Shown here in pieces: positions 38,604-47,971 of a DNA stretch of 64,000 bases (positions are counted from its first letter, which is position 1; the number at the start of each line of letters is the position of its first letter). A program made the position numbers and the translations under genes. The notes beneath the pieces are model-generated. The model was not told where the DNA came from. It saw only the letters and a list, made by a program, of their open reading frames with translations, and searched no databases. The stretch is from Sphingomonas sp. Leaf17 (GTDB lineage: Bacteria > Pseudomonadota > Alphaproteobacteria > Sphingomonadales > Sphingomonadaceae). The DNA lies in assembly GCF_001421505.1 (NCBI RefSeq), contig NZ_LMKL01000007.1, forward strand, positions 167,966 through 231,965, read 5' to 3'.

Positions 38604-40139
38604 TCATCGCAGCAGCAGGACCGTAGCCCCGATGCTGGCCAGTGCGGTCATCGCCGCGACCGCCGCATAGCGCCAGCCGCCGCCAAGCCTGACGACCTGG
38701 ATATCGCGCAGCGGCGGTGTTGGCGGCGCGCCACCGGCCGGCGGGAAATGCGCCTCGATCCGGCGGACGAGGTCGGGCAGGCGGGTCAGCGTCCGGACGT
38801 CGAGGATGATCCGGTCGGCGATCGCCGCCTCCGGTCCCAGCTCGCTGCGGATCCATTCCTCGATGAAGGGCTGGGCGGTGTCCCACAGGTTGATGTCGGG
38901 ATCGAGGCTGGTCGCCACGCCCTCGACCATCACCATCGTCTTTTGCAGGAGCAGCAGGTGCGGCTGCGTCGCCATGTCGAAATCGCGGGTGATGGTGAAC
39001 AGGCTGTCCAGCATCGTGCCGATCGACATGTCCTTGACCGGCAGGCCGCGCATCGGTTCGCCGACCGCGCGCAGGGCGGTCGCGAACTCGTTAACATCGT
39101 GATAGGCCGGGACATAGCCCGCCTCGAAATGGATTTCGGCGACCCGCTTGTAGTTGCCGGTGATGAGACCGTAGAGAATCTCGGCCAGCCAGACCCGCGC
39201 CCGCCGGTCGATCCGGCCCATGATGCCGAAATCAATCGCCGCGATCCTGTCGCCCGGCAGCGCGAACAGATTGCCCTGGTGCATGTCGGCGTGGAAGAAT
39301 CCGTCGGCGATCGCCTGACGCAGGAACGCGCGGACCAGTGTCTGTGCCAGCCGGGCGGTATCATGGCCGGCGGCGACCAGTGCGGCGCGGTTCGACAGCT
39401 TGATGCCGTCGATCCATTCCAGCGTCATCACCTTGCCGGTCGACCGCTGCCAGTCGATCGCGGGAACGACGAAATCCGATTCCGCCATCATGTTTTCGGC
39501 GAGTTCAGACGCCGATGCCGCCTCGCGCCGCAGGTTCAGTTCGCGCGTGGTCCAGCGCTTGAACGTCTCGATCGTCAGGCGCGGGCGCAGGCGCATGGCC
39601 TCGCCGCCGATACCCTCAAGCTGGGCGGCGGCCCATTGATAGGTGTCGAGATCGCGGAGGAAGTCCTCCTCCACGCCCGGCCGCAGCACCTTGACCGCGA
39701 CTGTCCGGCCCTCGGTCGTGACGGCGCGGTGGACCTGCGCGATCGACGCGGCCCCGACCGGGGTTTCCTCGACACTGGCGTACAGATCCGCGAGCGGACG
39801 GCCGAAGCTCGCCTCCATGGCCGTGCGGATGACGGGGAAGGGCACGGCGGGCAGCGCGTCCTGCAATCGCAGCAGGTCATGTGCGGCCACGTCGCCGACC
39901 AGATCGGGCCGGGTGGCCAGTGTCTGCCCCAGCTTGATCGCGGCCGGGCCGATCGCCTGGAACGCATCGGCATAGCGCGGGACCGCCGGCACGCGTGCGC
40001 CGATCCGCGCGATCCGGGCGAGGCGACGGACCGGCGCGGGCGCGTTGGGATCGCGCTCGATCCCCGTCAGCGCGCCGTGACGCGCCAGGGTCCGGCCCCA
40101 TTTCAGGAGCCGCCAGAGGTGAACGACGGAGGTGGTCAC
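38604..40139 (-). CDS. ubiB: Ubiquinone biosynthesis kinase-like protein UbiB
   Basis: A 511-residue ABC1/ADCK-type atypical kinase needed for ubiquinone synthesis. The KxGQ-type motif AAIKLGQTLATRPDLV, the Ala-rich loop VGAASIAQVHRA and the FHADMHQGNLF and IDFGIMG motifs are present. Two C-terminal membrane segments are expected; one is clear at the end (YAAVAAMTALASIGATVLLL). GTG 40139 just after the ubiE stop is preferred; an ATG at 40178 inside ubiE is possible. Confidence 0.94.
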   Translation of the reverse strand: MTTSVVHLWRLLKWGRTLARHGALTGIERDPNAPAPVRRLARIARIGARVPAVPRYADAFQAIGPAAIKLGQTLATRPDLVGDVAAHDLLRLQDALPAVPFPVIRTAMEASFGRPLADLYASVEETPVGAASIAQVHRAVTTEGRTVAVKVLRPGVEEDFLRDLDTYQWAAAQLEGIGGEAMRLRPRLTIETFKRWTTRELNLRREAASASELAENMMAESDFVVPAIDWQRSTGKVMTLEWIDGIKLSNRAALVAAGHDTARLAQTLVRAFLRQAIADGFFHADMHQGNLFALPGDRIAAIDFGIMGRIDRRARVWLAEILYGLITGNYKRVAEIHFEAGYVPAYHDVNEFATALRAVGEPMRGLPVKDMSIGTMLDSLFTITRDFDMATQPHLLLLQKTMVMVEGVATSLDPDINLWDTAQPFIEEWIRSELGPEAAIADRIILDVRTLTRLPDLVRRIEAHFPPAGGAPPTPPLRDIQVVRLGGGWRYAAVAAMTALASIGATVLLLR

Positions 40140-40146
40140 GGGCGGG

Positions 40147-40914
40147 TCAAATCTTCCAGCCGCTGTGGATCGCGACAAGCCCGCCGAGCAGCGGCTCGAC
40201 CCGGGTCTGGACGAAACCGGCGTCGGCGATCATCGCCTCGAACGCGGGCATCGTCGGGAAGCGGCGGATCGATTCGACCAGATAGCGATAGCTGTCGGCG
40301 TCCTGCGCGAGCAGCTGGCCCAGCTTTGGCACCATCTTGTGCGAATAACTGTCGTAGATTTCGGCAAAGCCCGGCCACTGGGTCGTGGAGAATTCCAGGC
40401 AGAAGAACCGGCCGCCACGCTTCAGCACGCGGTTCGCCTCGCGCAACGCCTTGGGGATGTCGGTCACGTTCCGGATGCCGAAGGCGATGGTGTAGGCGTC
40501 GAAGAACCGGTCGGGGAAGGTCAGCGTCTCCGCATTCGCCTCGGTCCAGACGAGGCCGTCGATCCCGCGCTCGGCCGCGCGGGCCATGCCCACCTCCAGC
40601 ATCGCCGGGTTGATATCGGCGACCGTGATCGCCGCGCCCGATTTTTCCATGCGGAAGGCGATGTCGCCCGTGCCGCCGGCCATGTCGAGAATCTGCTCGC
40701 CCAGTTTCGGTTTCACCCGCCGGACGAAGCGATCCTTCCACAACCGGTGCATGCCGCCCGACATGGCGTCGTTCATCACGTCGTAGCGGGACGCCACGGA
40801 GGCGAAGACGTCGCCGACCCGGCGAGTTTTTTCTTCCGGCGCCACCTGTTCATAGCCGAAGGAAACGGTGTCGGCGGTGGCGTCGGTCGGATGGGCGTTC
40901 GTGCTGTCGGTCAT
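40147..40914 (-). CDS. ubiE: Ubiquinone/menaquinone methyltransferase UbiE
   Basis: A 255-residue SAM-dependent C-methyltransferase of ubiquinone synthesis. EQILDMAGGTGDIAFRM is the SAM-binding motif, and SFGYEQVAPEEKTRRVGDVF and the IAFGIRNVTDIPKAL segments are typical. It is the first gene of the ubiE-ubiB unit and diverges from mutM with 55 bases between. Confidence 0.97.
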   Translation of the reverse strand: MTDSTNAHPTDATADTVSFGYEQVAPEEKTRRVGDVFASVASRYDVMNDAMSGGMHRLWKDRFVRRVKPKLGEQILDMAGGTGDIAFRMEKSGAAITVADINPAMLEVGMARAAERGIDGLVWTEANAETLTFPDRFFDAYTIAFGIRNVTDIPKALREANRVLKRGGRFFCLEFSTTQWPGFAEIYDSYSHKMVPKLGQLLAQDADSYRYLVESIRRFPTMPAFEAMIADAGFVQTRVEPLLGGLVAIHSGWKI

Positions 40915-40969
40915 GCACCGGCTCTAGCCGCGCCTTGTGGCAGGGGCAAACGCAACCTAGCTGCATTGC

Positions 40970-41785
40970 GTGCCTGAATTACCAGAAGTCGAAACCACCG
41001 TGCGTGGCCTTGCTCCCGTGCTGGAGGGGCAGCGGCTTGCCCGCGTGCTGCCGCGCCGCGCCGACCTGCGCCACGCCTTTCCCGTCGATCTGGGTCAGCG
41101 GCTGACCGGCGCGACCGTCACCGGCCTGTCGCGGCGGGCGAAATACGGCATGATCGCCACCGATCGCGGCGACACGATGATCTTTCACCTTGGCATGTCG
41201 GGCCGCTGGCGAGTCGATCCGTCCGACATGCTCAAGCACGACCATCTCGTGCTGGAAACCGGCGCGGGTCGGGTCGTCGCGCTGAACGACCCCCGGCGTT
41301 TCGGTTTCGTCGACCTGATGCCGACCGAGTCGCTGGCGGCGTATCCGCCGTTCGCGGCGATGGGGCCTGAACCGCTTGGGTCCGATCTCACGCCCGCGCA
41401 CCTCGCGGCGGCGTTCAAGGGGCGGGTGTCGCCGATCAAGGCGCTGTTGCTCGACCAGCGAATCGTCGCCGGTCTTGGCAACATCTATGTCTGCGAGGCG
41501 CTGAACATGGCGGGGATCGCGCCGTCGATCGCGGCCGGGCGGGTCGGCCGGGTGCGGCTTGCCCGGTTGGTCGATGCCATTCGCGCCGTGCTGACATCGG
41601 CGATCGCGGCCGGTGGATCGACGCTGCGCGATTATGCCCGGCCCGATGGCGAACTGGGGTATTTCTCGAAACAATGGCGCGTCTACGGGCGGGAGGGAGA
41701 GGCGTGCGGATGCGGCACGACCGTATTGCGCCGGGCCGAAGGCGGGCGATCGACCTTCTGGTGTCCGACGTGTCAGCGCGGTTGA
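40970..41785 (+). CDS. mutM: Formamidopyrimidine-DNA glycosylase
   Basis: A 271-residue repair enzyme that removes 8-oxoguanine and cleaves the abasic site. It starts at GTG with PELPEVETTVRGL, so the catalytic Pro2 and Glu3 are in place. The C-terminal zinc finger has four cysteines (CGCG and CPTC). The divergent ubiE and downstream rpsT-dnaA are the usual alphaproteobacterial neighbours. Confidence 0.97.
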   Translation: MPELPEVETTVRGLAPVLEGQRLARVLPRRADLRHAFPVDLGQRLTGATVTGLSRRAKYGMIATDRGDTMIFHLGMSGRWRVDPSDMLKHDHLVLETGAGRVVALNDPRRFGFVDLMPTESLAAYPPFAAMGPEPLGSDLTPAHLAAAFKGRVSPIKALLLDQRIVAGLGNIYVCEALNMAGIAPSIAAGRVGRVRLARLVDAIRAVLTSAIAAGGSTLRDYARPDGELGYFSKQWRVYGREGEACGCGTTVLRRAEGGRSTFWCPTCQRG

Positions 41786-41881
41786 CCTGACGTCCGGTCT
41801 TCTTTAAGGGGCCAACCTTCGAGAGGGCGTCGGGCTTCCCGCCGTCCCCTTTTCCATCGACACTGATTTTTCGAGGACTTC

Positions 41882-42145
41882 ATGGCGAATACGCCCCAGG
41901 CGAAGAAGCGTATCCGTCGCAACGAGCGGCGTGCGGTAGTCAACGGTAACCGGGTCGGTCGCATCCGCACCTTCGTCAAGAAGGTCGAAGCGGCGCTGGC
42001 ATCGGGTGACAAGGCAGCAGCGACCGAGGCCCTGGCCGCGGTTCAGCCGGAGTTGCAGCGTGGCGTGTCGAAGGGTGTCCTTCACCGCAACACCGCATCG
42101 CGCAAGTTCTCGCGCCTGTCGAAGGCGCTCAGCGCCCTCGCGTAA
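41882..42145 (+). CDS. rpsT: 30S ribosomal protein S20
   Basis: An 87-residue basic helical protein that binds 16S r[19 protein letters not shown] at the start and [16 protein letters not shown] near the end are typical. It lies between mutM and dnaA and ends at a strong terminator. Confidence 0.97.
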   Translation: MANTPQAKKRIRRNERRAVVNGNRVGRIRTFVKKVEAALASGDKAAATEALAAVQPELQRGVSKGVLHRNTASRKFSRLSKALSALA

Positions 42146-42164
42146 TATCGGCCGTTTTGGCAAC

Positions 42165-42203
42165 GAAAAAGTCTGCCGGACCCCAGGTCCGGCGGACTTT
42201 TTC
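42165..42203. terminator. Strong bidirectional terminator after rpsT
   Basis: GAAAAAGTCTGCCGGACC and GGTCCGGCGGACTTTTTC pair almost perfectly around a short loop, with A- and T-runs at both ends. This separates rpsT from the dnaA leader. Confidence 0.92.
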
Positions 42204-42582
42204 GTGTCTGCGACGATCACCTGTGTCCGGGGATGCGATGGTTCGTCCAAGCCACGGGATTCCTGCTGTTTCGTCCTTGATTCGAGTTCGTCCGTTTCGG
42301 CACATATTCAGAAAAGCCATGTCTTTACAGTGACTTGTAAGATAGTTGACGCATTTCTGCGGCTCCCGGCGTGTCAATCCGCTTTATTTCAGATTTCTGA
42401 CGGGTCGTACACTTGATCGCATCGTTTGAGGCTTCATAACGATCGGACGCCGCCGGTCTCTCGGCGCGTCAAATCCATAACCGGGGAATGCCGGCCGCCT
42501 CATCGGACGGCCCGGGAGTACTTGTGTCTGATTGAAGTAACGACGGCGAACGAATGGACGTTCGCCGACAGGAGGCGTGTGC
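42204..42582 (+). promoter_or_regulatory. dnaA promoter and long leader region
   Basis: The 379 bases before dnaA are more A+T-rich than the surroundings (about 42275-42440). Two GANTC sites (42258 and 42279) could be targets of the CcrM cell-cycle methylase known from alphaproteobacteria. A 9-bp hairpin at 42544-42567 ends just before the ribosome site. No TTATCCACA-type DnaA boxes are seen, so this does not look like the replication origin. Confidence 0.55.
42544..42567 (+). promoter_or_regulatory. Hairpin directly upstream of the dnaA ribosome site
   Basis: CGGCGAACG and CGTTCGCCG pair perfectly around the loop AATGGA. The stem ends two bases before AGGAGG (42570-42575). It could affect ribosome access or mRNA stability. 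Confidence 0.55.
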
Positions 42583-43992
42583 GTGGGTGATTGGCAGGCA
42601 GCAACGGGACAGGGGAGCGACGTCGTGCGCGCCTGGGACCGCGTGCGCGCCAATCTGCGCGAATCCGCCGGCGTCCGGGTGTTCGAACAGTGGCTCAAGC
42701 CGATCGAACTGGTCGATGGCGAAGCGGGCGACACCGTTCGACTCGCCCTGCCGTCGGCGTTCGTGACCAACTGGGTCCGCAATCACTACGCGGACCGGTT
42801 GCTGATGGAGTTTCGGGCCATCCTGCCGGCGGTGCGCAGCATCACAATCGAGACACGCACCGCGCGGCCGGCCCCGGCCGTGCTGGCGGTCGATCCCGTG
42901 GCACCTGCCCCGGCGGTCGTCGAGCCGTCGCCAAAGCCCGCGGCGGCTGTCGTCCTGCCGGCGGTCGAGCGGCCCGTCCTTGACGCCCGGTTCACCTTCG
43001 AGCGGTTCGTGGTCGATTCGTCGAACCGGGTCGCGTTCAACGCCGCGCGGGCGATGGCCGAGCCGGGCGCGCCGCGGTTCAGCCCGCTGTTCCTGCACAG
43101 CGGCACCGGGCTGGGCAAGACTCACCTGATGCATGCGATCGGCCATTCGGTGATCGCCGCCAATCCGGGTGCGCGCGTGCTGGCGATGTCGGCCGAACGC
43201 TTCATGTTCGATTTCGTGCAGGCGATGCGCAATCGCGATACCTTCACCTTCAAGTCGCGTCTGCGCAGCGCCGACCTGCTGCTGGTCGATGATCTTCAGT
43301 TCATCGCGGGCAAGGATTCGACGCAGGAGGAGTTTTTCCACACCGTTAACGAAGTGATGGCGGCGGGCAAACGGCTGGTCATCAGCGCGGATCGCTGCCC
43401 ACAGGCACTGGACGGGGTCGAGGCACGAATTGTGTCGCGGATGGGCGCGGGCCTTGTCGCCGACATCAAGTCGCCGGAGGCCGCGCTGCGTCGGGCTATT
43501 CTCGACCGCAAGATGGTCGACCTGCCCGACGCGCAGGTGCCCGAGGACGTTCTCGACCTGCTTGCCAACCGGATCCATGCCAGCATCCGCGAGCTTGAGG
43601 GCGCGCTCAACCGGCTGGTGGCCTATGCCCAATTGTCCGGCGAGCGGGTGGATCTCGGGTTCGCGCAGGCGACGCTGGGTGACTCTCTGCGCGGCGCGCA
43701 ACGCCGCGTCACGATCGACGAGATCCAGAAACTGGTGTCGGCGCATTTCGAACTGAAGCCGCTCGACCTGATTTCCGCCCGCCGGTCGCGCGCCATCGCC
43801 CGCCCGCGCCAGATCGCGATGTATCTCGCCAAGCGGCTGACGACGCGGTCGTTGCCGGAAATCGGCCGCAAATTCGGCGGTCGCGATCATTCGACCGTCA
43901 TCCACGCGGTGCGCAAGATCGAGGAACTGCGCGATCAGGACCGTGAAATCGACGGCGCGGTCCGCGTGCTGATGCGCGAACTGGAAGGCTGA
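42583..43992 (+). CDS. dnaA: Chromosomal replication initiator DnaA
   Basis: A 469-residue initiator. Domain I is residues about 1-75, and a Pro/Ala/Val-rich linker (domain II) runs to about 135. The AAA+ domain has Walker A SGTGLGKTH and Walker B LLLVDDLQF. The DNA-binding domain IV ends with GGRDHSTVIHAVRKIEEL. GTG 42583 is chosen because AGGAGG lies seven bases before it; GTG 42577 is too close. It converges on trpS. Confidence 0.97.
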   Translation: MGDWQAATGQGSDVVRAWDRVRANLRESAGVRVFEQWLKPIELVDGEAGDTVRLALPSAFVTNWVRNHYADRLLMEFRAILPAVRSITIETRTARPAPAVLAVDPVAPAPAVVEPSPKPAAAVVLPAVERPVLDARFTFERFVVDSSNRVAFNAARAMAEPGAPRFSPLFLHSGTGLGKTHLMHAIGHSVIAANPGARVLAMSAERFMFDFVQAMRNRDTFTFKSRLRSADLLLVDDLQFIAGKDSTQEEFFHTVNEVMAAGKRLVISADRCPQALDGVEARIVSRMGAGLVADIKSPEAALRRAILDRKMVDLPDAQVPEDVLDLLANRIHASIRELEGALNRLVAYAQLSGERVDLGFAQATLGDSLRGAQRRVTIDEIQKLVSAHFELKPLDLISARRSRAIARPRQIAMYLAKRLTTRSLPEIGRKFGGRDHSTVIHAVRKIEELRDQDREIDGAVRVLMRELEG

Positions 43993-44031
43993 GCCGGTTC
44001 CGCCCATGCGTTGGCAGGGACGGCTGACGGT

Positions 44032-45036
44032 TCAGACCTGCAAGCCAACCGCGTCCTGTGCCGCGCGTAGCGTCGGTGCGGCCAGTGTCCGCGCCTTGGC
44101 CGCGCCCTTCTCCAGGATCGCTCCCATCGCCGCGCGGTCGTCGAGCAGCGCGGTCATCCGTTCGCGGATCGGCCCGAGCGTCGCGACCGCTACATCGGCC
44201 AGCGCCGGCTTGAACGCGCCGAAGCCCTTGCCCGCATGGTCGGCCAGCACCGCGTCGACGCTGGTCCCCGCCAGCGCGGCATAGATCGTCACCAGGTTGC
44301 GCGCCTCCGGCCGGTCGGCAAGGCCGGCGGCGGTGTCGGGCAGGACGTCGGCGTCGGACTTCGCCTTTTTCAGCTTCTGCGCGATGGCATCGTCGCTGTC
44401 GGTCAGGTTGATGCGGCTGGCGTCGGAGGGATCGGACTTCGACATCTTGGCGGTGCCGTCACGCAGGGACATGACGCGCGGCGCGGCCTTGCTGACCAGC
44501 GGTTCGGGCAGGACGAAGACGTCCGATCCGAAATCGGTGTTGAACTTGGTCGCGATGTCGCGGGCCAGTTCCAGATGCTGTTTCTGGTCGTCGCCGACCG
44601 GCACATGCGACGCGTTGTAGACCAGCACGTCGGCGGCCATCAGCACCGGATAGGCGTACAGCCCGATGCTCGCGCTTTCGCGGTTCTTGCCGGCCTTGTC
44701 CTTGAACTGCGTCATCCGGTTCAGCCAGCCGATGCGCGCGGTGCCGTTCAGGATCCAGGTCAGCTCGCTGTGCGCGGGCACGCGGGCCTGATTGAACAGG
44801 ATGGCGCGGTCGGGGTCTATCCCCGACGCGACGAGCGCGGCTGCCATCTCGATCGTGTTGGATGCCAGTTCGCGCGGGTCGATCGCGACGGTCAGCGCGT
44901 GCAGATCGGCGAGGAAGAACAGGCAGTCGTCGCCCGCCGCCATCGCATCCTGCATCGCGACCCACTGCTTGATGGCGCCGAGATAATTGCCGAGGTGAAG
45001 ATTGCCGGTTGGCTGGATGCCGGAGACGACGCGCAT
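44032..45036 (-). CDS. trpS: Tryptophanyl-tRNA synthetase
   Basis: A 334-residue class I synthetase. The HIGH-like motif is PTGNLHLGNYLGA and the KMSKS loop is AKMSKSDPSDASR. ATG 45036 is the family start (MRVVSGIQPTG); the upstream open frame is a shadow of murJ. It follows murJ by eight bases on the same strand. Confidence 0.97.
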   Translation of the reverse strand: MRVVSGIQPTGNLHLGNYLGAIKQWVAMQDAMAAGDDCLFFLADLHALTVAIDPRELASNTIEMAAALVASGIDPDRAILFNQARVPAHSELTWILNGTARIGWLNRMTQFKDKAGKNRESASIGLYAYPVLMAADVLVYNASHVPVGDDQKQHLELARDIATKFNTDFGSDVFVLPEPLVSKAAPRVMSLRDGTAKMSKSDPSDASRINLTDSDDAIAQKLKKAKSDADVLPDTAAGLADRPEARNLVTIYAALAGTSVDAVLADHAGKGFGAFKPALADVAVATLGPIRERMTALLDDRAAMGAILEKGAAKARTLAAPTLRAAQDAVGLQV

Positions 45037-45044
45037 GATAGATC

Positions 45045-46610
45045 CTAACGGGCCCGACGGACGAGCAGCTTGATGTCGGCGATACGAACCGCGCCGATGA
45101 GGAAACAGGCGACCGCGTAGACGAAGCCGCCGGTGGCGACCAGCACCAGCATCGCCAGCCAACGGGTAAGCGCCGGCCCCGCGACATAGGGCTGGACGAG
45201 ATCGTTGACGAAATACATGACCACACCCATCGCCAGCGCCGCGACCAGCAACCGCCACGCGCGGCGTTTCAGCTGTGCATCGGGCACGAACTGGCCGCGC
45301 CGGCGCAGCGTTCGGTAGAGCAACGTGACGTTGACGCAACTGGCCAGTGCGGTCGCCAGCGGCGGCCCCATATGCCGCAGGGGCACGATCAGCGCGAGGT
45401 TGAGCACCAGATTGACGACGATCGCGATCGTCGCGAACCGCATCGGCGTCCTTGTGTCGGACCGCGCGTAGAAGCCCGGCGTCAGCACCTTGACCAGGAT
45501 ATAGGCGGGCAGGCCGACCGAGAAGGCGGCAAGCGCCTGCGCGGTGTAGAGGCCGGCTGCGTCGGTGAACTTGCCATATTGGAACAGCGCGGCGACGATC
45601 GGCACGCCGCAGACGATCAGCGCGACCGTGGCGGGCAGGGTCAGGAACAACGCCAGCTCCATACCCCGATTCTGCGTCGCCATCGCCTCCGCTTCCTCGC
45701 CGCGGCCAAGGTGGCGCGAGATGGTGGGAAGCAGGACGGTGCCGAGACCGATGCCGATCAGCCCGAGCGGCAACTGGTTCAGCCGGTCGGCGTAATAGAT
45801 GTACGACACCGACCCCGTCGGCAGCAGCTTGGCGGCCAGCGCCGTCGAAATGACGAGGTTGATCTGCACCGCGCCCGCGCCGGCGGCGGCGGGCAGGATC
45901 AGCTTCACCAGCCGCCTCACATCCGGGTTCAGTGTCGGTCGCTTCAACCGCAGATGGACGCCGGCCCGCCGACAGGCCGCCCACAGCCAGAGCAGTTGCA
46001 ACGCGCCCGAAACCGTCACCGCGATCGCCTGGTTACGCGCGGTGAACAGGGGTTCGTGGTCGTGGAACAGCAGCAGCGCGGCGATGAGCGTCGCGTTCAG
46101 CAGAATGGGGGCCGCCGCCGCGATCCAGAACCGGTGCAGCGAATTGAGGATGCCACCCAGCAGCGAGACAAGGCTGATGAGCAGCAGATAAGGGAAGGTG
46201 AGCCGGGCAAGGCCGACCGCGAAGTCGAACTGTTCGCTGGTCGCTTCGCGAAACCCGCCGGTCAGCAGCCATGTCGCCGGCCACGCCGCCAGTTCCAGCA
46301 GGACCGTCATGCCGATCAGCACCGGCAGCAGGACCGACAGCGCGTCCTCGGCAAAGGCGATGCCGTCGCTCAGGCCGCGCCCGTCCTTGTCGCCGACCTT
46401 CTTGTTGAACATCGGGATGAACGCGGCGGAAAACGCGCCTTCCGCAAACAGCGCGCGGAACATGTTGGGGAGGCGGAACGCGATCTGGTACGCGTCCGAT
46501 GCGAACCCTGCGCCGACATAGCGCGCGAACAGCGAGTCGCGCACCAGCCCCAGGATGCGGCTGGCGAGCGTCAGCCCGCCGACCGATCCCAGGGCCTTGG
46601 CAAGATTCAT
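45045..46610 (-). CDS. murJ: Lipid II flippase MurJ
   Basis: A 521-residue inner-membrane protein with about 14 helices of the MOP exporter superfamily, which flips lipid II for peptidoglycan synthesis. MNLAKALGSVGGLTLASRILG and VRDSLFARYVGAG at the start and TPGFYARSDTRTPMRFA are family signatures. It is followed by trpS. Confidence 0.95.
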   Translation of the reverse strand: MNLAKALGSVGGLTLASRILGLVRDSLFARYVGAGFASDAYQIAFRLPNMFRALFAEGAFSAAFIPMFNKKVGDKDGRGLSDGIAFAEDALSVLLPVLIGMTVLLELAAWPATWLLTGGFREATSEQFDFAVGLARLTFPYLLLISLVSLLGGILNSLHRFWIAAAAPILLNATLIAALLLFHDHEPLFTARNQAIAVTVSGALQLLWLWAACRRAGVHLRLKRPTLNPDVRRLVKLILPAAAGAGAVQINLVISTALAAKLLPTGSVSYIYYADRLNQLPLGLIGIGLGTVLLPTISRHLGRGEEAEAMATQNRGMELALFLTLPATVALIVCGVPIVAALFQYGKFTDAAGLYTAQALAAFSVGLPAYILVKVLTPGFYARSDTRTPMRFATIAIVVNLVLNLALIVPLRHMGPPLATALASCVNVTLLYRTLRRRGQFVPDAQLKRRAWRLLVAALAMGVVMYFVNDLVQPYVAGPALTRWLAMLVLVATGGFVYAVACFLIGAVRIADIKLLVRRAR

Positions 46611-46638
46611 TCTAAAGGACGATCAGGCTAAAGGGCGA

Positions 46639-47148
46639 TCAGGCCTGGCCGAAGCCGCTGACGGTCGGCTGCGGCTGGTTCTCCGACTGCTGCAGGTACA
46701 GCGCGGCGAAATCAATCGGCTCCAGCATCAGCGGCGGGAAGCCGCCGTCGCGAACCGCGTCGGCCAGCACGCGGCGGGCGAACGGGAACAGCAGGCGGGG
46801 GGCCTCGCCCAGCAGGAACGGCTGGACATGCTCGCCGGGAATATTGCGCAGGCCGAACAGGCCGGCATAGGCCAGATCGACGATGAACGCGGTCTGCCCC
46901 TCGGCATCGGCGCGGACCTCGATCTTCAGGGTTACTTCGTGCACCTCCTCGCCGACCTGTGCCGCGCCGATGTTGAACTGCACGTCGATCGCGGGCGCTG
47001 CCGGGTTCTGGAAAATCGCCGGGGCGTTCGGATTCTCGAATGACAGATCCTTGATGTACTGCGAGATCAGGCCGGCGGCGGGCATCGTGTCCTCGCCGTT
47101 TTCCAGGGGGGCGTTACCGGTGATCGACAGATTGTCCTGCTCGTCCAT
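46639..47148 (-). CDS. secB: Protein-export chaperone SecB
   Basis: A 169-residue chaperone that keeps preproteins unfolded for SecA. ISQYIKDLSFENPNAP and the region with GLFGLRNIPGEHVQPFLLGE are typical. ATG 47148 follows AAGGA by seven bases. It diverges from the Tim44-like gene. Confidence 0.95.
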   Translation of the reverse strand: MDEQDNLSITGNAPLENGEDTMPAAGLISQYIKDLSFENPNAPAIFQNPAAPAIDVQFNIGAAQVGEEVHEVTLKIEVRADAEGQTAFIVDLAYAGLFGLRNIPGEHVQPFLLGEAPRLLFPFARRVLADAVRDGGFPPLMLEPIDFAALYLQQSENQPQPTVSGFGQA

Positions 47149-47323
47149 GGTCGGATCCTTCATGTGCGTGGCCGCAGAACCGGCAGCGGGTTCGTGCGTT
47201 GATGGAGATTGGCGACGCGCCTAGCAGCGCGGGCGCACCGTTTCAACGTCGCGGGGTCAGCAACCCGACCATTTGAATCGGCGGCGTATCGGGCCTATGT
47301 AACGTATCTGGATCGGAGGCCCG

Positions 47324-47971
47324 GTGTTCTACGTCATTCTTCTCGCGATGGTTGCAGGGTTTCTTGCACTCAGATTGTACGCCGTCCTCGGCAAGCGCAC
47401 CGGGCATGAACAGCCCCTGCCAAAGCCGGCCGAGGATCGTCCGGCGGTGGTTCTTGCAAAACGCCCGTCCGATGCGGCGGCCGTGGAGCCGCGCGAGATT
47501 GCGGCGCGCCCGATCGAGGCACGCGCCGAACAGGGCCTGCGGGCGATCGTCGCCGGCGAACCCGGCTTCGATGTCGGTCAGTTTGTCGAGGGTGCCAAGG
47601 CGGCGTATCGCATGACGCTGGAGGCGTATTGGCGCGATGACGAAGCGGGACTGGCCGAACTGGCCACGCCGGACGTCGCCCGGGCCTTCGGTGAGGCGAT
47701 CGCCGCTCGCCGTGACGCTGGCCATGTCCTCGACAACCGGCTGGTCACGATCGAGAAGGCGACGATCGTCGATGCGACGGTTTCGGGTCGTGAGGCGCGG
47801 ATCACGATGCGGTTCGATGCGGACATCGCGGCGATCACGCGCGATGCCGAAGGAACGGTCATTGCCGGGTCGATGACCGATGCGGTCGAAACCCATGACG
47901 TCTGGACCTTTGCACGGACGTTGAAGAGCAACGATCCCAACTGGACGCTCGCGGATACCGACGAAGCGTGA
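47324..47971 (+). CDS. Tim44-domain protein
   Basis: A 215-residue protein with an N-terminal helix (VFYVILLAMVAGFLALRLYAV, residues about 1-20) and a Tim44/TIM-like domain from about residue 85 (FVEGAKAAYRMTLEAYWRDD). Bacterial relatives (TimA) are membrane-associated in alphaproteobacteria; their role is unclear. The start is GTG 47324 with GGAGG four bases upstream. It overlaps the mltA start by four bases. Confidence 0.85.
   Translation: MFYVILLAMVAGFLALRLYAVLGKRTGHEQPLPKPAEDRPAVVLAKRPSDAAAVEPREIAARPIEARAEQGLRAIVAGEPGFDVGQFVEGAKAAYRMTLEAYWRDDEAGLAELATPDVARAFGEAIAARRDAGHVLDNRLVTIEKATIVDATVSGREARITMRFDADIAAITRDAEGTVIAGSMTDAVETHDVWTFARTLKSNDPNWTLADTDEA

Noticed and set aside
38748..40613. 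621-residue plus-strand frame opposite ubiB
   Set aside because: Low-complexity shadow of ubiB and ubiE in a high-GC genome, with no domain features.
42204..42582. Chromosome replication origin next to dnaA
   Set aside because: No cluster of TTATCCACA-like boxes and no A+T-rich unwinding element is seen. In alphaproteobacteria the origin is usually not beside dnaA.
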